Positions 49,101 to 59,823 are shown, counted from the first letter of the stretch. The stretch: 64,000 bases of DNA from Apostichopus japonicus (GCF_037975245.1 NC_092575.1:21467841-21531840); one strand, 5' to 3'. Notes: generated by a model from the sequence alone, not told the origin. Program-made: numbers and translations.

Positions 49101-51074
49101 AGAGGAGAGGAAGAAAGGAGATGAAGAGAAAAGATGAAGATAGGAGAGAAGAGTAAGAGAGGATATAGGAAAGGACAGGAGAGCTGAGAGTAGAGCTGAG
49201 AGGAGAGGAGTGGAGAGGAGAGGAGTGGAATGGAGGGAGAGTTCTAGGCATTGATGGGAGAAGACTGAATGAGATAACCGTGGAATGATAGAGTGGAGAG
49301 ACAAAAACCTTATTAAGGAGAAATGAAAAACTTCATCTTCGATTGGAAAATGTGCACTTTTGTCCAGAAATCCAGGAAAACATACAAGTCTTCCTCTCAC
49401 TTTCTCCTTCCTTCAACAGCTTCTTAATTGGCTATTTGCCACTGAATGGTAAAGAATAAATTTCCTGAAGAATGAACATTCCTCAAAGTCTGCTATCAAT
49501 ACAACTCAAGTCTGATAAAGTGACACACAAAGTTTCTGGGATCATAGAAACGTCCTCACTGAATCACTGATATGCCTGCCAAATATTTATGTCTCTTTTA
49601 ACCAATCTACGATCAGCTTTTACAAACTATCCGTCCATTCATCGTAATATAATAAACCGTTCAGGATCCTGGAAATTTGTGCCGTCAGCTCAGTCGACCA
49701 GCCTGCTGTCATATTGTAATTTATTTATTTTATTTATTTATCACGACCAATTCCACAGTTTGATTGTATACACGTTGCTCATTCTGTACCCTTCAAAGGA
49801 ACAGTTAAAACACTAACATGGGTGATAGAAAAACCTAATGTTGCTAAGGGCAACAAAATAGAAAAATGAAAGGGGTGGAGGGATTAACAATATAAACGGC
49901 ATGCAATGAACTCCATAAAATTCACATGAGAGTATAGGTTTCCTTTCTCAATTAAGTTTTATAACTAGGATGATGCCATACTGGAATATTGAACCAGGGG
50001 TGTAAAAAGGAGAAAAAATTAATTCAAGGAAATATATAGGATATGGGAAGGATATGTTGCAAAATGAAATAGAAGAAGAAGAATGTGAAGAAGAATTTGA
50101 AGAAGACTTTGAAGAAGAAGAAAAGTCTCTTAGCAGTCTGCAAAGCTGTTAGTCTCAATTATGAGCTACTTACCATCCTATAGGCTATCGGGCGGGGGAG
50201 GGGGACTGGGGAGGGGGAAGGGTGGTTCAAATGGTAGTGTGTGATCTGCATTTACGTTACATATTTAATATCGAGTGTGAGGTTCAAAACAGTGCTCATG
50301 CTCTAATGAGCATGGGAGTCGTTTGATTAGGACCTTAAACCTTGTATTTTGTATTTTATGCGTACCAATTGGCTAGACCTTTATGTACTGCCCCCCTCCC
50401 CCTGCTGTTAAACTCAAAGCCTTGTCTACCTTTAAACATGTAAACAAGTCATGATGTTTCTCAGGGATAAATGTGCAACAACATTTAGTCTGCATATTTT
50501 CTGGTCACCTCATGGGGTACTTTGGTGACCATTAACAAATGATTTTAACTCCCCCTCTCCCTCTTCCAATCCCCAATCCCTCCAAATTGCAAGACTGATT
50601 TGCAGACTGGTAAATCCACTGCTCAAAATGTTGCCAATTGTTTGTGATCGGCCAAACGGATGTAACATAGAAAAAGAAACCTTTTCTGACAGTACCCAAC
50701 CCCTATATTTTCACCCTGCAATATTCGACACCATGTTCAAACGTGACTCCTCGTCATGTGTGAAGAGAAGTTGATTTACACCTCAAAGAACACAAATAAT
50801 TGCCTGCGAGAATAAACACTTCCGTCTACCAGTTAAATAATCTCAGCAAGAAAAACAGCTTTTACTTATATCTATATATTTGTATATATATATATCTGAC
50901 ATTGAAATTGTAAAATTAGATCTCAGGTTTTTACGCAAATATTTTAAGGCGGCTCTCACCGGTTACCGAGAGACTAAAGAATTTCTGAAAGTTTGTCAGC
51001 GCTGTGGTGAACTGGTAAACATCTATGGACGAATCTTCACCCCACGGGGCGAAACCGTAATCTTGGAGATAGGC
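31408..51074 (-). CDS. matrix metalloproteinase, furin-type, possibly membrane-anchored (eight exons)
   Basis: Secreted or cell-surface zinc endopeptidase that cuts extracellular matrix and surface proteins. Exons in gene order: 51074-50960, 45060-44846, 41191-40975, 36191-36033, 35072-34935, 32672-32509, 32287-32134, 31763-31408. All phases join and the product is 505 residues from exon 2 on. Domains: propeptide with YLQDYGF and cysteine switch QRCGLPD (52-58); RYRR (70-73), a furin-type site; catalytic domain 74-235 with [11 protein letters not shown] (192-202) and Met-turn IMF; hinge of about 25 residues; hemopexin domain from C262 to C467; then a 38-residue tail, Ser/Thr-rich (TTSASSSA) followed by hydrophobic residues. 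No fibronectin repeats. The combination of furin site, short hinge and tail resembles membrane-type MMPs; the start at [12 protein letters not shown] aligns with the second exon of MMP14-like genes. The first exon may be at 62028-62078. Confidence 0.96.
32134..32287 (-). CDS. MMP exon: hemopexin blades 2-3
   Basis: Acceptor TTTTTCCAAAG, donor GTACGT, phase 0 to 1. It has KSVWRYS, the TFPKDI turn and NGDIYLFG, regular blade motifs. Confidence 0.93.
32509..32672 (-). CDS. MMP exon: hemopexin blades 1-2
   Basis: Acceptor TTCTTCATAG, donor GTAAAC, phase 1 to 0. It has [10 protein letters not shown] and the strand KMLFVKG of blade 2. Confidence 0.93.
32690..34934. other. protease intron between hinge and blade 1
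   Basis: G-runs near 32812-32823 and 33475-33487, the tandem patch listed at 33640-33858 and poly-A near 34293. No exon or element boundary seen. Confidence 0.5.
33640..33858. repeat. degenerate 28-bp tandem repeat with TA run
   Basis: The phrase CATTGTGTACTTTTCACAT or variants recurs about four times between 33748 and 33850. A related copy lies at 33630-33650 and a TA run at 33709-33734. In a protease intron. Confidence 0.6.
34935..35072 (-). CDS. MMP exon: hinge and start of hemopexin domain
   Basis: Acceptor TTTTGACAG, donor GTGACA, phase 1 to 1. A polar hinge of about 25 residues leads to [10 protein letters not shown], with the first cysteine of the hemopexin disulfide, and GELIILKG of blade 1. 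Confidence 0.94.
36033..36191 (-). CDS. MMP exon: catalytic zinc motif and Met-turn
   Basis: Acceptor CCTCAAAAG, donor GTGAGT, phase 1 to 1. [12 protein letters not shown] supplies three zinc-binding histidines and the catalytic glutamate. AIMFPYY is the Met-turn, and [11 protein letters not shown] ends the domain. The 50-bp minisatellite ends its array 157 bp upstream of this acceptor. Confidence 0.98.
36349..37570. repeat. 50-bp minisatellite, about 24 copies
   Basis: Unit pattern GACTATATAGCTACCAT then AAATTGATTCCT, a variable 7-8 bp (GTAAACT, ATACACT, ATATACT), and GATCAATACCTCAA. Each unit carries the inverted pair ATTGAT..ATCAAT with a 12-bp loop. Variant units with CATTGCTACCACTAA occur three times. 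It fills 1.2 kb of the protease intron directly upstream of the catalytic exon. Confidence 0.97.
37571..39676. other. protease intron, mostly unique
   Basis: A direct duplication of about 45 bp lies at 38465-38545 (GGGATATATCAGGGTTCAAA twice). No exon seen. Confidence 0.5.
39677..39780 (+). repeat. (AAT)n followed by a TATAGCGCC / GCGCTTTA repeat
   Basis: About 35 bp of ATA trinucleotides run into TTATATAGCGCCAAATCAG and CTCAAAGCGCTTTACA. An AAT tail joined to this sequence is a common interspersed repeat end in marine invertebrate genomes; I cannot name the family. Confidence 0.65.
40083..40121. repeat. (TCTG)n(TATC)n microsatellite
   Basis: Short TCTG run passing into TATC. Confidence 0.85.
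40206..40230 (-). repeat. solitary inverted fragment of the 50-bp minisatellite unit
   Basis: 25 bases match the reverse complement of the minisatellite core (ATTGATTCCT..GATCAATA, GTAAACT variant) without a mismatch, 2.6 kb from the array and in the opposite orientation. Confidence 0.8.
40975..41191 (-). CDS. MMP exon: catalytic domain, structural zinc and calcium sites
   Basis: Acceptor ATATTAG, donor GTAGGT, phase 0 to 1. It encodes [30 protein letters not shown] and [12 protein letters not shown], i.e. the histidines and aspartates of the structural zinc and calcium sites in family order. The usual GGD.HFDD reads NGDIHLDD. Confidence 0.95.
41200..44545. other. protease intron, low-complexity patches
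   Basis: A-rich stretch 41208-41420 upstream of the exon at 40975-41191; GACCCACAT..GGTGGGTC repetitions at 42568-42635 and again near 42890; and a 17-18 bp tandem patch (CAACTATCAATTAAG) at 43332-43416. No exon recognised. Confidence 0.55.
43332..43416. repeat. short tandem repeat, about 17 bp unit
   Basis: Five degenerate copies of CAACTATCAATTAAG. Confidence 0.75.
44546..44836 (-). mobile_element. hAT-like MITE abutting a protease donor site
   Basis: Reverse-orientation relative of 2941-3234: the end GGCTACGCGCCTG is intact at 44836, while the other end near 44546 is decayed (GCCTAGGAATTTGCC). On the gene strand the element starts 9 bp after the GT of exon 44846-45060. No intact 8-bp duplication remains. 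If the intron were retained, translation would continue in frame into the element for about 77 codons. Confidence 0.82.
44846..45060 (-). CDS. MMP exon: cysteine switch and furin-like site
   Basis: Acceptor GATTTCTAG, donor CAG|GTGAGC, phase 1 to 0. It has [14 protein letters not shown], where the cysteine that holds the catalytic zinc in the latent enzyme is intact; the usual Pro before Arg is Gln. RYRR lies 11 residues after the switch and is followed by [14 protein letters not shown], the standard start of the mature enzyme. A hAT-like element begins 9 bp into the following intron. Confidence 0.95.
45229..45300 (-). repeat. dispersed repeat family B, copy 2
   Basis: Reverse complement of 8104-8187 with substitutions: GAACTGTTCATACTGTCAGT and GTGCTTTGAAGCAT. 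Confidence 0.6.
45301..48834. other. protease intron, no gene seen
   Basis: C-runs near 46321, 47077 and 47872, a G-run near 48093, and a short repeated CAGTGTCATTTACCT phrase at 45343-45405. No exon recognised. Confidence 0.5.
48835..49250. repeat. homopurine (GGA/GAA) tract, about 415 bp
   Basis: Nearly pure A/G on the + strand with GGAGAGGA, GGGAGGGA and GAGGTGAGG blocks. The opposite strand gives long Ser/Leu/Pro-rich open frames in several registers, which is the signature of a pyrimidine tract and not a gene. Such tracts can form triplex DNA. Confidence 0.9.
50071..50126. repeat. GAA-rich simple repeat
   Basis: Degenerate (GAAGAA/TTTGAAGAA)n run in the intron upstream of the cysteine-switch exon. 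Confidence 0.8.
50960..51074 (-). CDS. MMP exon: propeptide start
   Basis: Acceptor CTCACAG, donor GTGAGA, phase 0 to 1. It encodes [12 protein letters not shown], the usual start of the peptidoglycan-binding-like prodomain, and [11 protein letters not shown], the family FQ.F.GL.VTG motif. The neighbouring upstream intron is in phase 0. Confidence 0.93.
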
Positions 51075-51276
51075 CTGTGAGAAAAATGAACGGAGAGGAA
51101 ACGTATTCAAGGATGATTATCGTTGATATGAATAATAACATTCAACTTCATGAAAACTTTACAATTGTGCCCAAAAAAAAAAAAAAAAAAGCAATTATGA
51201 GAAAGGCAATCCTATAACAAAAAACAAAATAACAAGTGAGGAACATAACTTCGTTTTCTTCCAATTTACGTATAAC

Positions 51277-51455
51277 CATATTTTAATGACATTAAGAGAA
51301 ATATCTTGTACCGTAAGTTGAAAATTGTATTATAGTGGGAAACCGGTTTTGAATGATGGTCCTGGCCATATTTTATGACAGATAAGAGAAATATCATGTA
51401 CTGTTAGTTGAAAATTGTATTATAGTGGGAAACCTATATTGAATGATGGCCGCAA
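51277..51455 (+). repeat. tandem duplication, 89-bp unit
   Basis: Two head-to-tail copies containing AAGAGAAATATC and TATTATAGTGGGAAACC, diverged by several bases. Confidence 0.88.
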
Positions 51456-54060
51456 CGGTCAAATGAATTTGAACACTCGATGAAACGAAAATGTAAGGCT
51501 GATTTTCTAGTGCTAGTTTTATCAAGGTTTTGCTGGTGATGTTTGGAGGCAATGACCACATTTAATGTCCACTCTACTAACTGTTCACTGGTCACCTGAC
51601 AGGTGACATCCATAAATTAACTGACCGGGGCGGGGGTTGGAGTGGGTGGGAGGGGGGGTATCACAAACCAGCCAATTAAGTTCATCCTTGCTGGTATTCT
51701 TGGGGTACCAGTCAGGGACATTTGATGAGAAATCATTGTTTTGTTTTATTTTCCCCCACATGTGTTTATGTTTTAATTACTGTTGTGTATGGTTGCTGAA
51801 TATAAATTAGCTGACATGCATGGCAGCCTCAATGAACAGAGAAACTTCGGATTCTGTTGCTGTTAAGTCCTTTTCTGTTCATTGCTCAGTGTTGGTCTTA
51901 TTTTCACTTACTGACTTGCTATTCTGTGCTTCTTGGTTTTTAGTGCTTTCAATAATAACATTCAAGGAAACTGTATTCTGCCTGAGTGGCTTTTATGTAT
52001 CGCCTCTCATACAATTTCAACAAGGAAATGGATATGGTTATTATCAGAATGCTAACAGATGAGCTCAACATACGTTTCTTAATATTATTATTATTAAACA
52101 AAAGTGCGTTCTTCTTTTTCAGGAAACATGTGATAGATCAAAAAGATAAAGTGAATAAGGCAGCAACTTTGGGTTCAAACAACTGATCAACTTAAGCTAT
52201 AAGTTGAAGCTTAAGTTTGGAAATTATTTTCCGTGTCTAATAAATGAACACACTCCTCTCTCCCTCTCCCTCTCACGTTGTGCTTGCAGTTTGTGAGCAA
52301 AAAGAAAGGTTTTAACCGAAAATGACTGCTTTTTATGTTACTGATACTGCATTATGACTACGAAGGAACTGCCACAAAGTATCTTTAAAAATGACAGGTT
52401 GTGGGCTTTTGGCTTTCTCTGTTGCTCAAATTTCCTTTGTTCACTATCTTGTAATATTCCCCCTCCCTCGCCCCCAACCCCCCCATCCCCAAGTTTAGTT
52501 TTGTGTTTGTGTTTTCTCATCCTTTACCCTCATGCACCCCTGCCATGCTCTCTCTTCCTACAATATACTGAATGTAAGCTCTGGTATTCTTCCAAGATTG
52601 AGGTGACCACTGATTAATCATATAGGCCTAAAAATGTTTTTTTCTTGGGTGGGAAGGGGGGGGGGGTTGTTAGATAGTTATAAAGCTATATAGTAGACTA
52701 TTGCAGCTGTCATAATTATTGTCACAAAAGAACATGGATTGTTTTATAATTTGTACAAAGTGTTTAGCACAATTGTATGAACCTTAAAACTTGCACAGGC
52801 GTTATAGGTTAACCTGGTGTGGATTTTTTGCTATGCGTGTGTCTTTATTTCACAGGGAAACAAAACATTTCATTCGGGGGGGGAGCCATTTTCCCCCAAT
52901 GCTGTCGACTTTCCTCTGTCCCTCCCTCCCCCTCCAATCCCCTCCCCCTCCAAATAATATGTGATGCTCTGACACATGCACACAAATTACATTGGTGTAA
53001 TCATTTTTTCTGCTTAGTAAATTCTGTAATTTCTCAATATCGCCTTATAGTAAAAGTTGAGAGACATTTCATATCTCTGTTGATTTTATACTATACATTA
53101 CTTGCACTGCTTGTACTGATGTTGCTGGATAAAGCCACAGCAAAACAAGTAATAAACAGGTTTCAGGGCCAAAGACATGTGACACTTATGGGAAAAGAAA
53201 TGAATATAAATCTCAATAGCATCTTTGTAACTACTTCACCGTTCTTTGATGTATCTCTGACTCTTTTTCCTGTTTCAAATATCAACCCTTAATTTCTAGT
53301 GGCTATATCCAATGCAACACATTGGGTGTATGGTTAAATCTCATGCCATTCATTACAATTATCTGTGTTTGTTGGAAATTTTTTCTTTCCTTGTCAATTT
53401 TCTTCTTGAAATGTGATATACAATTGGGAATGTTTGTATAAAGCAGAACAGCTCCAACTTCAAGGTGTCATCCAAATGAATTTTTGTATTTTAATATTAA
53501 GAACATTATTCCTTCATGTGTGGATAAATGGTTTGAATTAAATTATTAAAAAAAAATCTAAATATAAACATTTCAGTTCACTACATGCATAGATTTGCTG
53601 AAATTTCTCACTTTTAAACTTTTTGCCCCCTACATCACAATACATCATTTTTCTCACACCACTTTTGTTGGCCTATAGATAAGTTTCATCCCAAAAAAAA
53701 TATGCACCAAAATTAATTTTAATAAAAATAAAAATGATTTGCATCAGTGACATAAAAGCTAAGAGTGAGATTTTTTTATATTCACAGCCCTACGGGAAGT
53801 CTATACACATTCCTGTGTACTGTATGAAGGCCAAGCTTAGAGTGAAATCAGATCGAATCTGACCAATGTGCTGCACTGACGTCACGTCTCGTCCTAAGTC
53901 AGTGTTAGATTCAAATTTTCTGGCAGGACGGGCCAACATTTCAAGCACTCTATCATGGAACTAAGATATATCACAGGGCAATTAGGCAATTAGGGCGATA
54001 CAAAGACAAAACGTGATATGACCGAAAAGACTGGATCCAATTATTCACTAAACAATTCCT
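51456..54060. other. no supported gene
   Basis: Either first protease intron or upstream DNA. G/C-runs near 52477, 52659 and 52876. A 157-codon frame at 52819-53292 has no recognisable domain and contains poly-C-derived Pro/Ser stretches. Confidence 0.45.
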
Positions 54061-54064
54061 TTAA

Positions 54065-54681
54065 AGCAGCATTTTGCGTTTGGTCGCCGTTTTCTACTTT
54101 TTTGACATGTCCATCGAGTTTTTTACATATATCAATCACAAAACAGCAAAATTAAGATATTAGCCAAGTTTTTCCCTGCCAACAACGTTAATTGGCGAGA
54201 AATTAAGGATATTTGCAGATAATGAGAAAAGTGTCCACGACAAATTCCACTTTTTAAAATTAATCGCATACAGTTCCCCCAAACCCACTAGTTTGAATTC
54301 AACCAATCAGAGATGCAGGTTTAGTTATGAGCCGTTGCTAAAAGCAGATTCAAGACTTTGCATTGGTACAACCAGGGATTTGTTATGGAACTCCCTGGTA
54401 CAACTGCCATATAGACTGTACACAAATCAAGCATGGTGTTATATTACGTATTGGTCAATGACATTCGTAGTGTTTAAATATTCATATTATGGGCGAGGTT
54501 TATTGGGATCCCAACGGAAAATATCTTGGAGAGAAACAAAGTTGAAAGTTGCAAATTTTTCGACTTTTATGCCACCATTTGAAGTAAGATTTAAATAGAT
54601 AAGCTAGTTATGTATGTCATTATGGCATCGTGGAGTCAGTGAGGTTGAGAAATATCATAGAAAAGGATGCAAAATGCTGCT
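54065..54681 (+). mobile_element. piggyBac-like MITE, copy 2
   Basis: Same 617-619 bp element as 18458-19076, same orientation. Left flank TTAA is intact (54061-54064); right flank reads TGAA, one change from TTAA. The copies differ at scattered sites, so this is not a very recent insertion. Confidence 0.87.
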
Positions 54682-54939
54682 TGAAGCTGACCAACCAATT
54701 TGTTTCCATATATTAGTCAACATTGAAATCCATTAGCTGTATAATCCATCACATGCTATCACTCTGTCTTATCACAGCTGAAATTGAAAAAAGCAGATAT
54801 TTCTCCAACAGTTAGATGTTATCATGTGTGGATCCATGCAGCTAGGGGAGGCATGTTGGGGCCAGAGGTGTGTGTGGCACACAAGTATAACCTTTTGTGT
54901 TAGTAGACATTCCATTATTGAGCCAACTTTTATACATGA

Positions 54940-55030
54940 CAAATGTCACATCATGAAATGTTCACATTTATATATATCACATCATAAAATGTTCATATTA
55001 ATATGTCACATCATGGAATTTTCTTACATA
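54940..55030. repeat. three degenerate copies of a CACATCAT unit
   Basis: TGTCACATCATGAAATGTTC-like phrase three times with about 35-bp spacing. Confidence 0.65.
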
Positions 55031-55299
55031 TCAACAATTTTCTTACCAAAGAACGATTATTTTGCATTTAAAATTTCCATAAAAATCACATTAAACTGTT
55101 TGCTTAATTATATAACTTCTCCTGACTGTATCTGAAACAAAAACAATTAATTGCAGACAAACAACCTTCTCTGTACCCATGGATTGATTACAGGGAGGGA
55201 CTGGCGGGGACTGAGCAAGTTTAAAACTGACGAAAACTGATAGAGTTCATGATTACTTCCGTTTTGAATCATCATTTTACTAAAGCCAAGTTTGGTAGG

Positions 55300-55500
55300 C
55301 GTAGTGCCACCATGGGTTGGCGCGAAGCGTACAAGAAAATGTTGACTGAAAATGCCTCCCAGATCGCTGGAAATGGCACTTCCCAGGCCTTGTAAGTTGC
55401 ATCTTAGCATTTTCTCTTTTGAAATTACTAGCGATATCATAAAAACATACAAAAAAATATATGCTCAAGGAGGGGGGGGGGGGGCGGCAAAGGGGGCAGC
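55300..55500 (-). mobile_element. truncated hAT-like MITE fragment
   Basis: Internal part of the 2941-3234 family in reverse orientation, with the hairpin module (GCCACCATGGGTTGGCGC) at the left and TATGCTCAAGG then a G-run at the right. Both terminal inverted repeats are missing. Confidence 0.75.
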
Positions 55501-55662
55501 CGGCTGGTAGTTATGCAATATGCAAATAAACTACATTGTGGTCTTTTGTAAGTTTACAAATAAATGAACTGTCAATTAGAAACATATATGCCTGATCTTG
55601 AACTTTTCACCAAATGGATGCTTACTAATATCTCAAGTGTCAAATGAGAATTGAATAATTCG

Positions 55663-55690
55663 TTAAAAAAAAAAAAAAAAAAAAAAAAAA
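55663..55690. repeat. poly-A run
   Basis: About 27 consecutive A; it could be the tail of a decayed retroelement, but no upstream body was identified. Confidence 0.7.
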
Positions 55691-56317
55691 CTTTTCCACC
55701 AAAATTTCATTCGTTATTTCAAGATATTTCACTTGGAAAGTCATGATGAAGCTATACTGTGCTATATTATCAAATAGTGGATAAGCAGTTTGCTAACAGT
55801 TTTGTTTTATTTTGATATTATCAAATAAGTAATACTTTTTATGCACAAAAACTTTCACTACTACTGCAACAACAACAAAGGTTGTCATCTTTATGTCATA
55901 CCCCCAAATATAAAGGGTGCATGGCAGACCATGGACCATGGGTTCCCCTCTTTGCACACACCAATGCTGTGCAGAAATTCAACCTAGAATGTGCAAATAT
56001 TATACATAGCTTGGTTCTAATTAATGATGCAAAACGTTTATACAAAGCCAGTGCTATAATATGCAATGTTCAATACATTAGGCCTGCATAAAGCTATGCT
56101 TTGTAAAGACTGTCTGAAGAGTCACATCCGAGATACATATATATTATTATTTTTTGATGTATGTATCAATGAAATCTTCACAGCTGGAATTAATTCTCCT
56201 ATTCCACATGATACGAGGAAAATTTAATATCTCGCATGGCGGGCTGTGCAAAGTGGGAAAAATTGCTATGCAAAAGCAAAGATGTGTATAGCAATTTAAG
56301 GTTTTGCAAGTGGAAAC

Positions 56318-56455
56318 CAGGGCGTAGCCAGGATTTTCAAAGTTGTAGGCACGACTATCTGAGCGGAGCGCCACCATCGGTTGGTGCGGAGCTTACAAGA
56401 AAATTTTTGGTTTTACAAACCCCCCAGATTGCCGGAAACGGCCCTTCCTGAGTGT
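56318..56455 (-). mobile_element. partial hAT-like element
   Basis: Starts CAGGGCGTAGCCAGG and contains the module (ACTATCTGAGCGGAGCGCC, then ATCGGTTGGTGCGG, then CCAGATTGCCGGAAACGG). Right end not found nearby. Confidence 0.65.
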
Positions 56456-56804
56456 TCATTCTGGTTCCCTGGCCTCATGCTAACTTGAGACACCTCATTC
56501 AATGTCACCTTTAAACCCCAAAACAAACGAGTCAAAATAGTACGTAATGCAATACTACATATTGTATTTAAAATTAGCAAGGGACATGTACAGAGTAGTC
56601 TTACTTCTGATACTTAGTAGATACAAAGATAGGCCAGAATTGTCTTTGATACAACTATAGCCAGTAATTGTCTTTGTTACAACTGTTACTAGAAAATTTT
56701 TAAGTTAGCCTAATAAGAGAAGGCGAGAGCTATCCGACGATTGCCATCTGATGCAAATTTCTTCAGCACAGCATCAACGACAATTGCAAAGTCTCTGTGG
56801 ATGT

Positions 56805-57751
56805 CAGTGACGTAGCCAGAATTTTTTCAGTGGGGGAGGGCACTGGGTGGCTTGACCATTTCCTGGGAGGGCGTCTTGTTACTATCTAAGCGGAGCGCCA
56901 CCACGGGTTGGCGCGCAGCGTACCTAAATTTTTTAGCTAAAAGGCCTCCTAGATCGACGGAAATGACACTTCCCAAGCCTTGTAAGCAGGGGCGTCAATC
57001 CGATTTGAAACGTGGGGGGGGGGCGGACGTAATTGATTCGAGTATTCCGGCCGCAAGTACTATCTAAGCGGAGCGCCACCATCAGTTGGCGCACAGTGTA
57101 GCAAGAAAATTTCAGATTTCAATATCTGCCAGATCGCTGGAGATGGCACTTGCCAGGCTGGATAGCAGCCATCTAGTTGCGTGATTTCGGGAGAAAATTA
57201 AAAATTCGTCACTTAGGAAATCTGCAATAAAGTGCATGTGGCCTTAATTTTTGGTGGATTATTTCTGTTTTTAGTGATTCCAATTGACATCAACATTAGA
57301 ACCCAGTGCAAGTTGACAAATGATGCGGCGAACTGGTAACCCCAGCCCCATTTTGCCAATGTTTCAGGATAGAATACCCCTCATTTGTTCAAACCCATGA
57401 CAACTAACAATCTGTTAATAAATTTACTTCGAAATGGGCACATTATATTGCACCAAGTCGGTCAAGGAATGACCCCAGGCCCTCAGATATAGGCCTATAG
57501 GAACGATGCCACAAAATGTCCACGGACATATACTATAGGCAAAGGAAGCTATCCGTCGCGACTGCATGTGCGACTGCGGTCGAAGGGTCGTTCATGAGTG
57601 GTCATCATGGAGATTTGAGACCATTCAGACCAATGATATATTTTTCGCAAATGTAATTTTTGTCGACACCCAAAATCCCAGTGGGAGGGCGACTGGGGGC
57701 GACAAGCTTTCATGGGGGCTGTCGCCCCCACGCCCCCTGGCTACGCCACTG
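56805..57751 (-). mobile_element. composite hAT-like element of 947 bp
   Basis: Left CAGTGACGTAGCCAG and right CTGGCTACGCCACTG are inverted, with a perfect 8-bp duplication GTGGATGT (56797-56804 and 57752-57759). Inside are two copies of the shared module (about 56881-56985 and 57059-57155) separated by CAGGGGCGTCAATCC, which looks like the start of a nested element. The right third is non-repetitive. No transposase. Confidence 0.85.
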
Positions 57752-58138
57752 GTGGATGTGCATGAGTGCCAAACCGATGAATCTCTCTTCATTCATTGTA
57801 TGGTTTTTTTTAAACTACGCATGTAGTTTTTTATTCTGCGCATTGCGCTTAAAGACCTTTCAGCAGTTGCCGAAGCTATTGGCATGGTTAATCATGATTA
57901 GTCTTAACTAGATGTTAAAAAATCCTAGTCTTTTTCGGCGGGTAGAGTGTTGAATGAAACGGCACGCGATAGAAATGACAGCCTAGATGACAGAAGAATA
58001 GGTCACCTAATTTAGCCATATTCTTGCTATGTTCATTTCAATAGTTTTTCCTGTCTTTACTCTTAAACTCGTCCCGCAAGCTTATGGATTTGAATTATGG
58101 GTGTTTTAAGAAAAAAAGATAACTTGGCCAAAAAAGTT

Positions 58139-58219
58139 TTAGGCCCGGGCCTACAGTTCTACATACTGGCTACGCCCTGTAGGCCCGGGCCTACAGTGCT
58201 ACATACTGGCTACGCCCCT
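58139..58219. repeat. tandem pair of hAT-like right ends
   Basis: TAGGCCCGGGCCTACAGT (with a perfect 14-bp palindrome) then ACTGGCTACGCCC(C)TG, twice in a row. Two element ends side by side without bodies. Confidence 0.7.
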
Positions 58220-58719
58220 GGAAACATGTAGGAACCACTCTAGAATCCTAATAGTTTGACATTAAATTGTGGACTAACGTGATAGATAATACTGACAGAT
58301 AGAATGACATATCATTAAATTATCTAAAACTACTTAGAAAAAAGAAGAAGAACGGAGCACATTTAATTCTTTCATTCACTCTGGTGCTAATGTTCAGACA
58401 GATATTGCAAGTAATAGAATAGTCTGTTATGGGTAAGTGTGACTACTTTATGTGTACATGATTATTATCTATAATATATTGCTGTGTATTATCAGCCAAC
58501 TATCGCATGATTATCGTCGACCATCTGTGTAGTTATTGTGTACGATATAAGAGATTTTTTTTTTTTCAAGTTTCAAATATCTGAAGCAAAAACATTAACA
58601 TGGAAGGACATATATATACATATAGATCTACATCAATTCAGTCTTAAGATGTGTTCACATTAAACCAATTATCTATCATATTCACATGCATTTTGCTTTC
58701 CAGTTTCAAACATCTGAAG

Positions 58720-58724
<5 letters not shown>

Positions 58725-58757
<33 letters not shown>

Positions 58758-58779
58758 CATATATATACATACATATATC

Positions 58780-58828
<49 letters not shown>

Positions 58829-58917
58829 ATCTCACTCGAGATCCAGCCTTTTTCTAAATGCAGAACACTGTTGTTTAACAGTTTTTCCGTTATTCCTATA
58901 TATATATATATATATAG
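58725..58917. repeat. (TA)n tracts
   Basis: TA runs with ATATACATA interruptions at 58725-58825 and a second run at 58895-58917. A short phrase TCTTAAGATGTGTTCACATT flanks both (58641 and 58932). Confidence 0.85.
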
Positions 58918-58919
58918 GA

Positions 58920-59820
58920 ATTGTCAATTCATTCTTAAGATGTGTTCACATTCAACCGTATCATATGATATTCATATACAGTCACACACACTTTAAATGG
59001 AACAGACATTATTAACAGTATTCAGCGATGTGTATAGACATCATAATAATTACCTCAGATATTATAAAGTAGCTGACTAATTAGATTGATGCTCGGGGCA
59101 TTACACATCATCAAACGATTATCTACATTTTACCGTTCGATTACTTCATATCTTTGTATAAGAATTAATTACGCTACTACGCTGCACCTATAGTAGTCAA
59201 TTTATTACACAATCTAGGTTTTTTCTTTCTTCTCCTTAATTCTAGTGTTTTGTTATACAAGCCTGACAGTCTGATCAATACATTTGCCAAATGGAGTGGA
59301 GTTTAGGTAATAATTAACATTTAATCCGTGGAAAAAAGGAAGCAAATTACTGACAGCCAAAAAAAAAATTCAGTCTTTAGTTTGAAATATATATATTTAG
59401 ATATATGTATATATGCATCAACACAGAAAAATGTATAAGCTCTTTGATAATGATTGATAAAGGTAAAGGTATAGTAAAGGGGAGAAGAAAAACAAATATT
59501 ACGATGGATACTTATGGAAGGAAATATGAAATGCGACAATTAAATTAGGGCATTAACATGTGGTTTGGGTTCATTATCCTGAGTAGAGATGTGCGCTTGA
59601 ATTAGGAGCGTACATCGCGTTAAGCTCGCTACGATTTGAACGTCGCAATAAACCTGTGTAATTAAATCGCTGACTGGTTAAGAACTTTCAGTTCAAGATT
59701 TTCAGTTGCAAATTGACTGTGACTTGGAGATTTTTGTTCACTTTTTGCAATATACCATTACGAAATAATCTTTTGGGCAATGTGTCAAGAAAGAAAAAAA
59801 TGCAGAAAATCTTGCTCTGC
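58920..59820. other. no gene seen
   Basis: AT-rich non-coding sequence without recognisable repeats or exons. Confidence 0.5.
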
Positions 59821-59823
59821 AGA

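Noticed and set aside
48803-49400. Ser/Leu/Pro-rich proteins on the - strand
   Set aside because: Three overlapping registers are open because the strand is a pyrimidine tract.
56318-58219. One 1.9-kb hAT element from CAGGGCGTAGCC to GGCTACGCCCCTG
   Set aside because: The flanking 8-mers GTGGAAAC and GAAACATG do not match, so the two ends are not shown to belong together.
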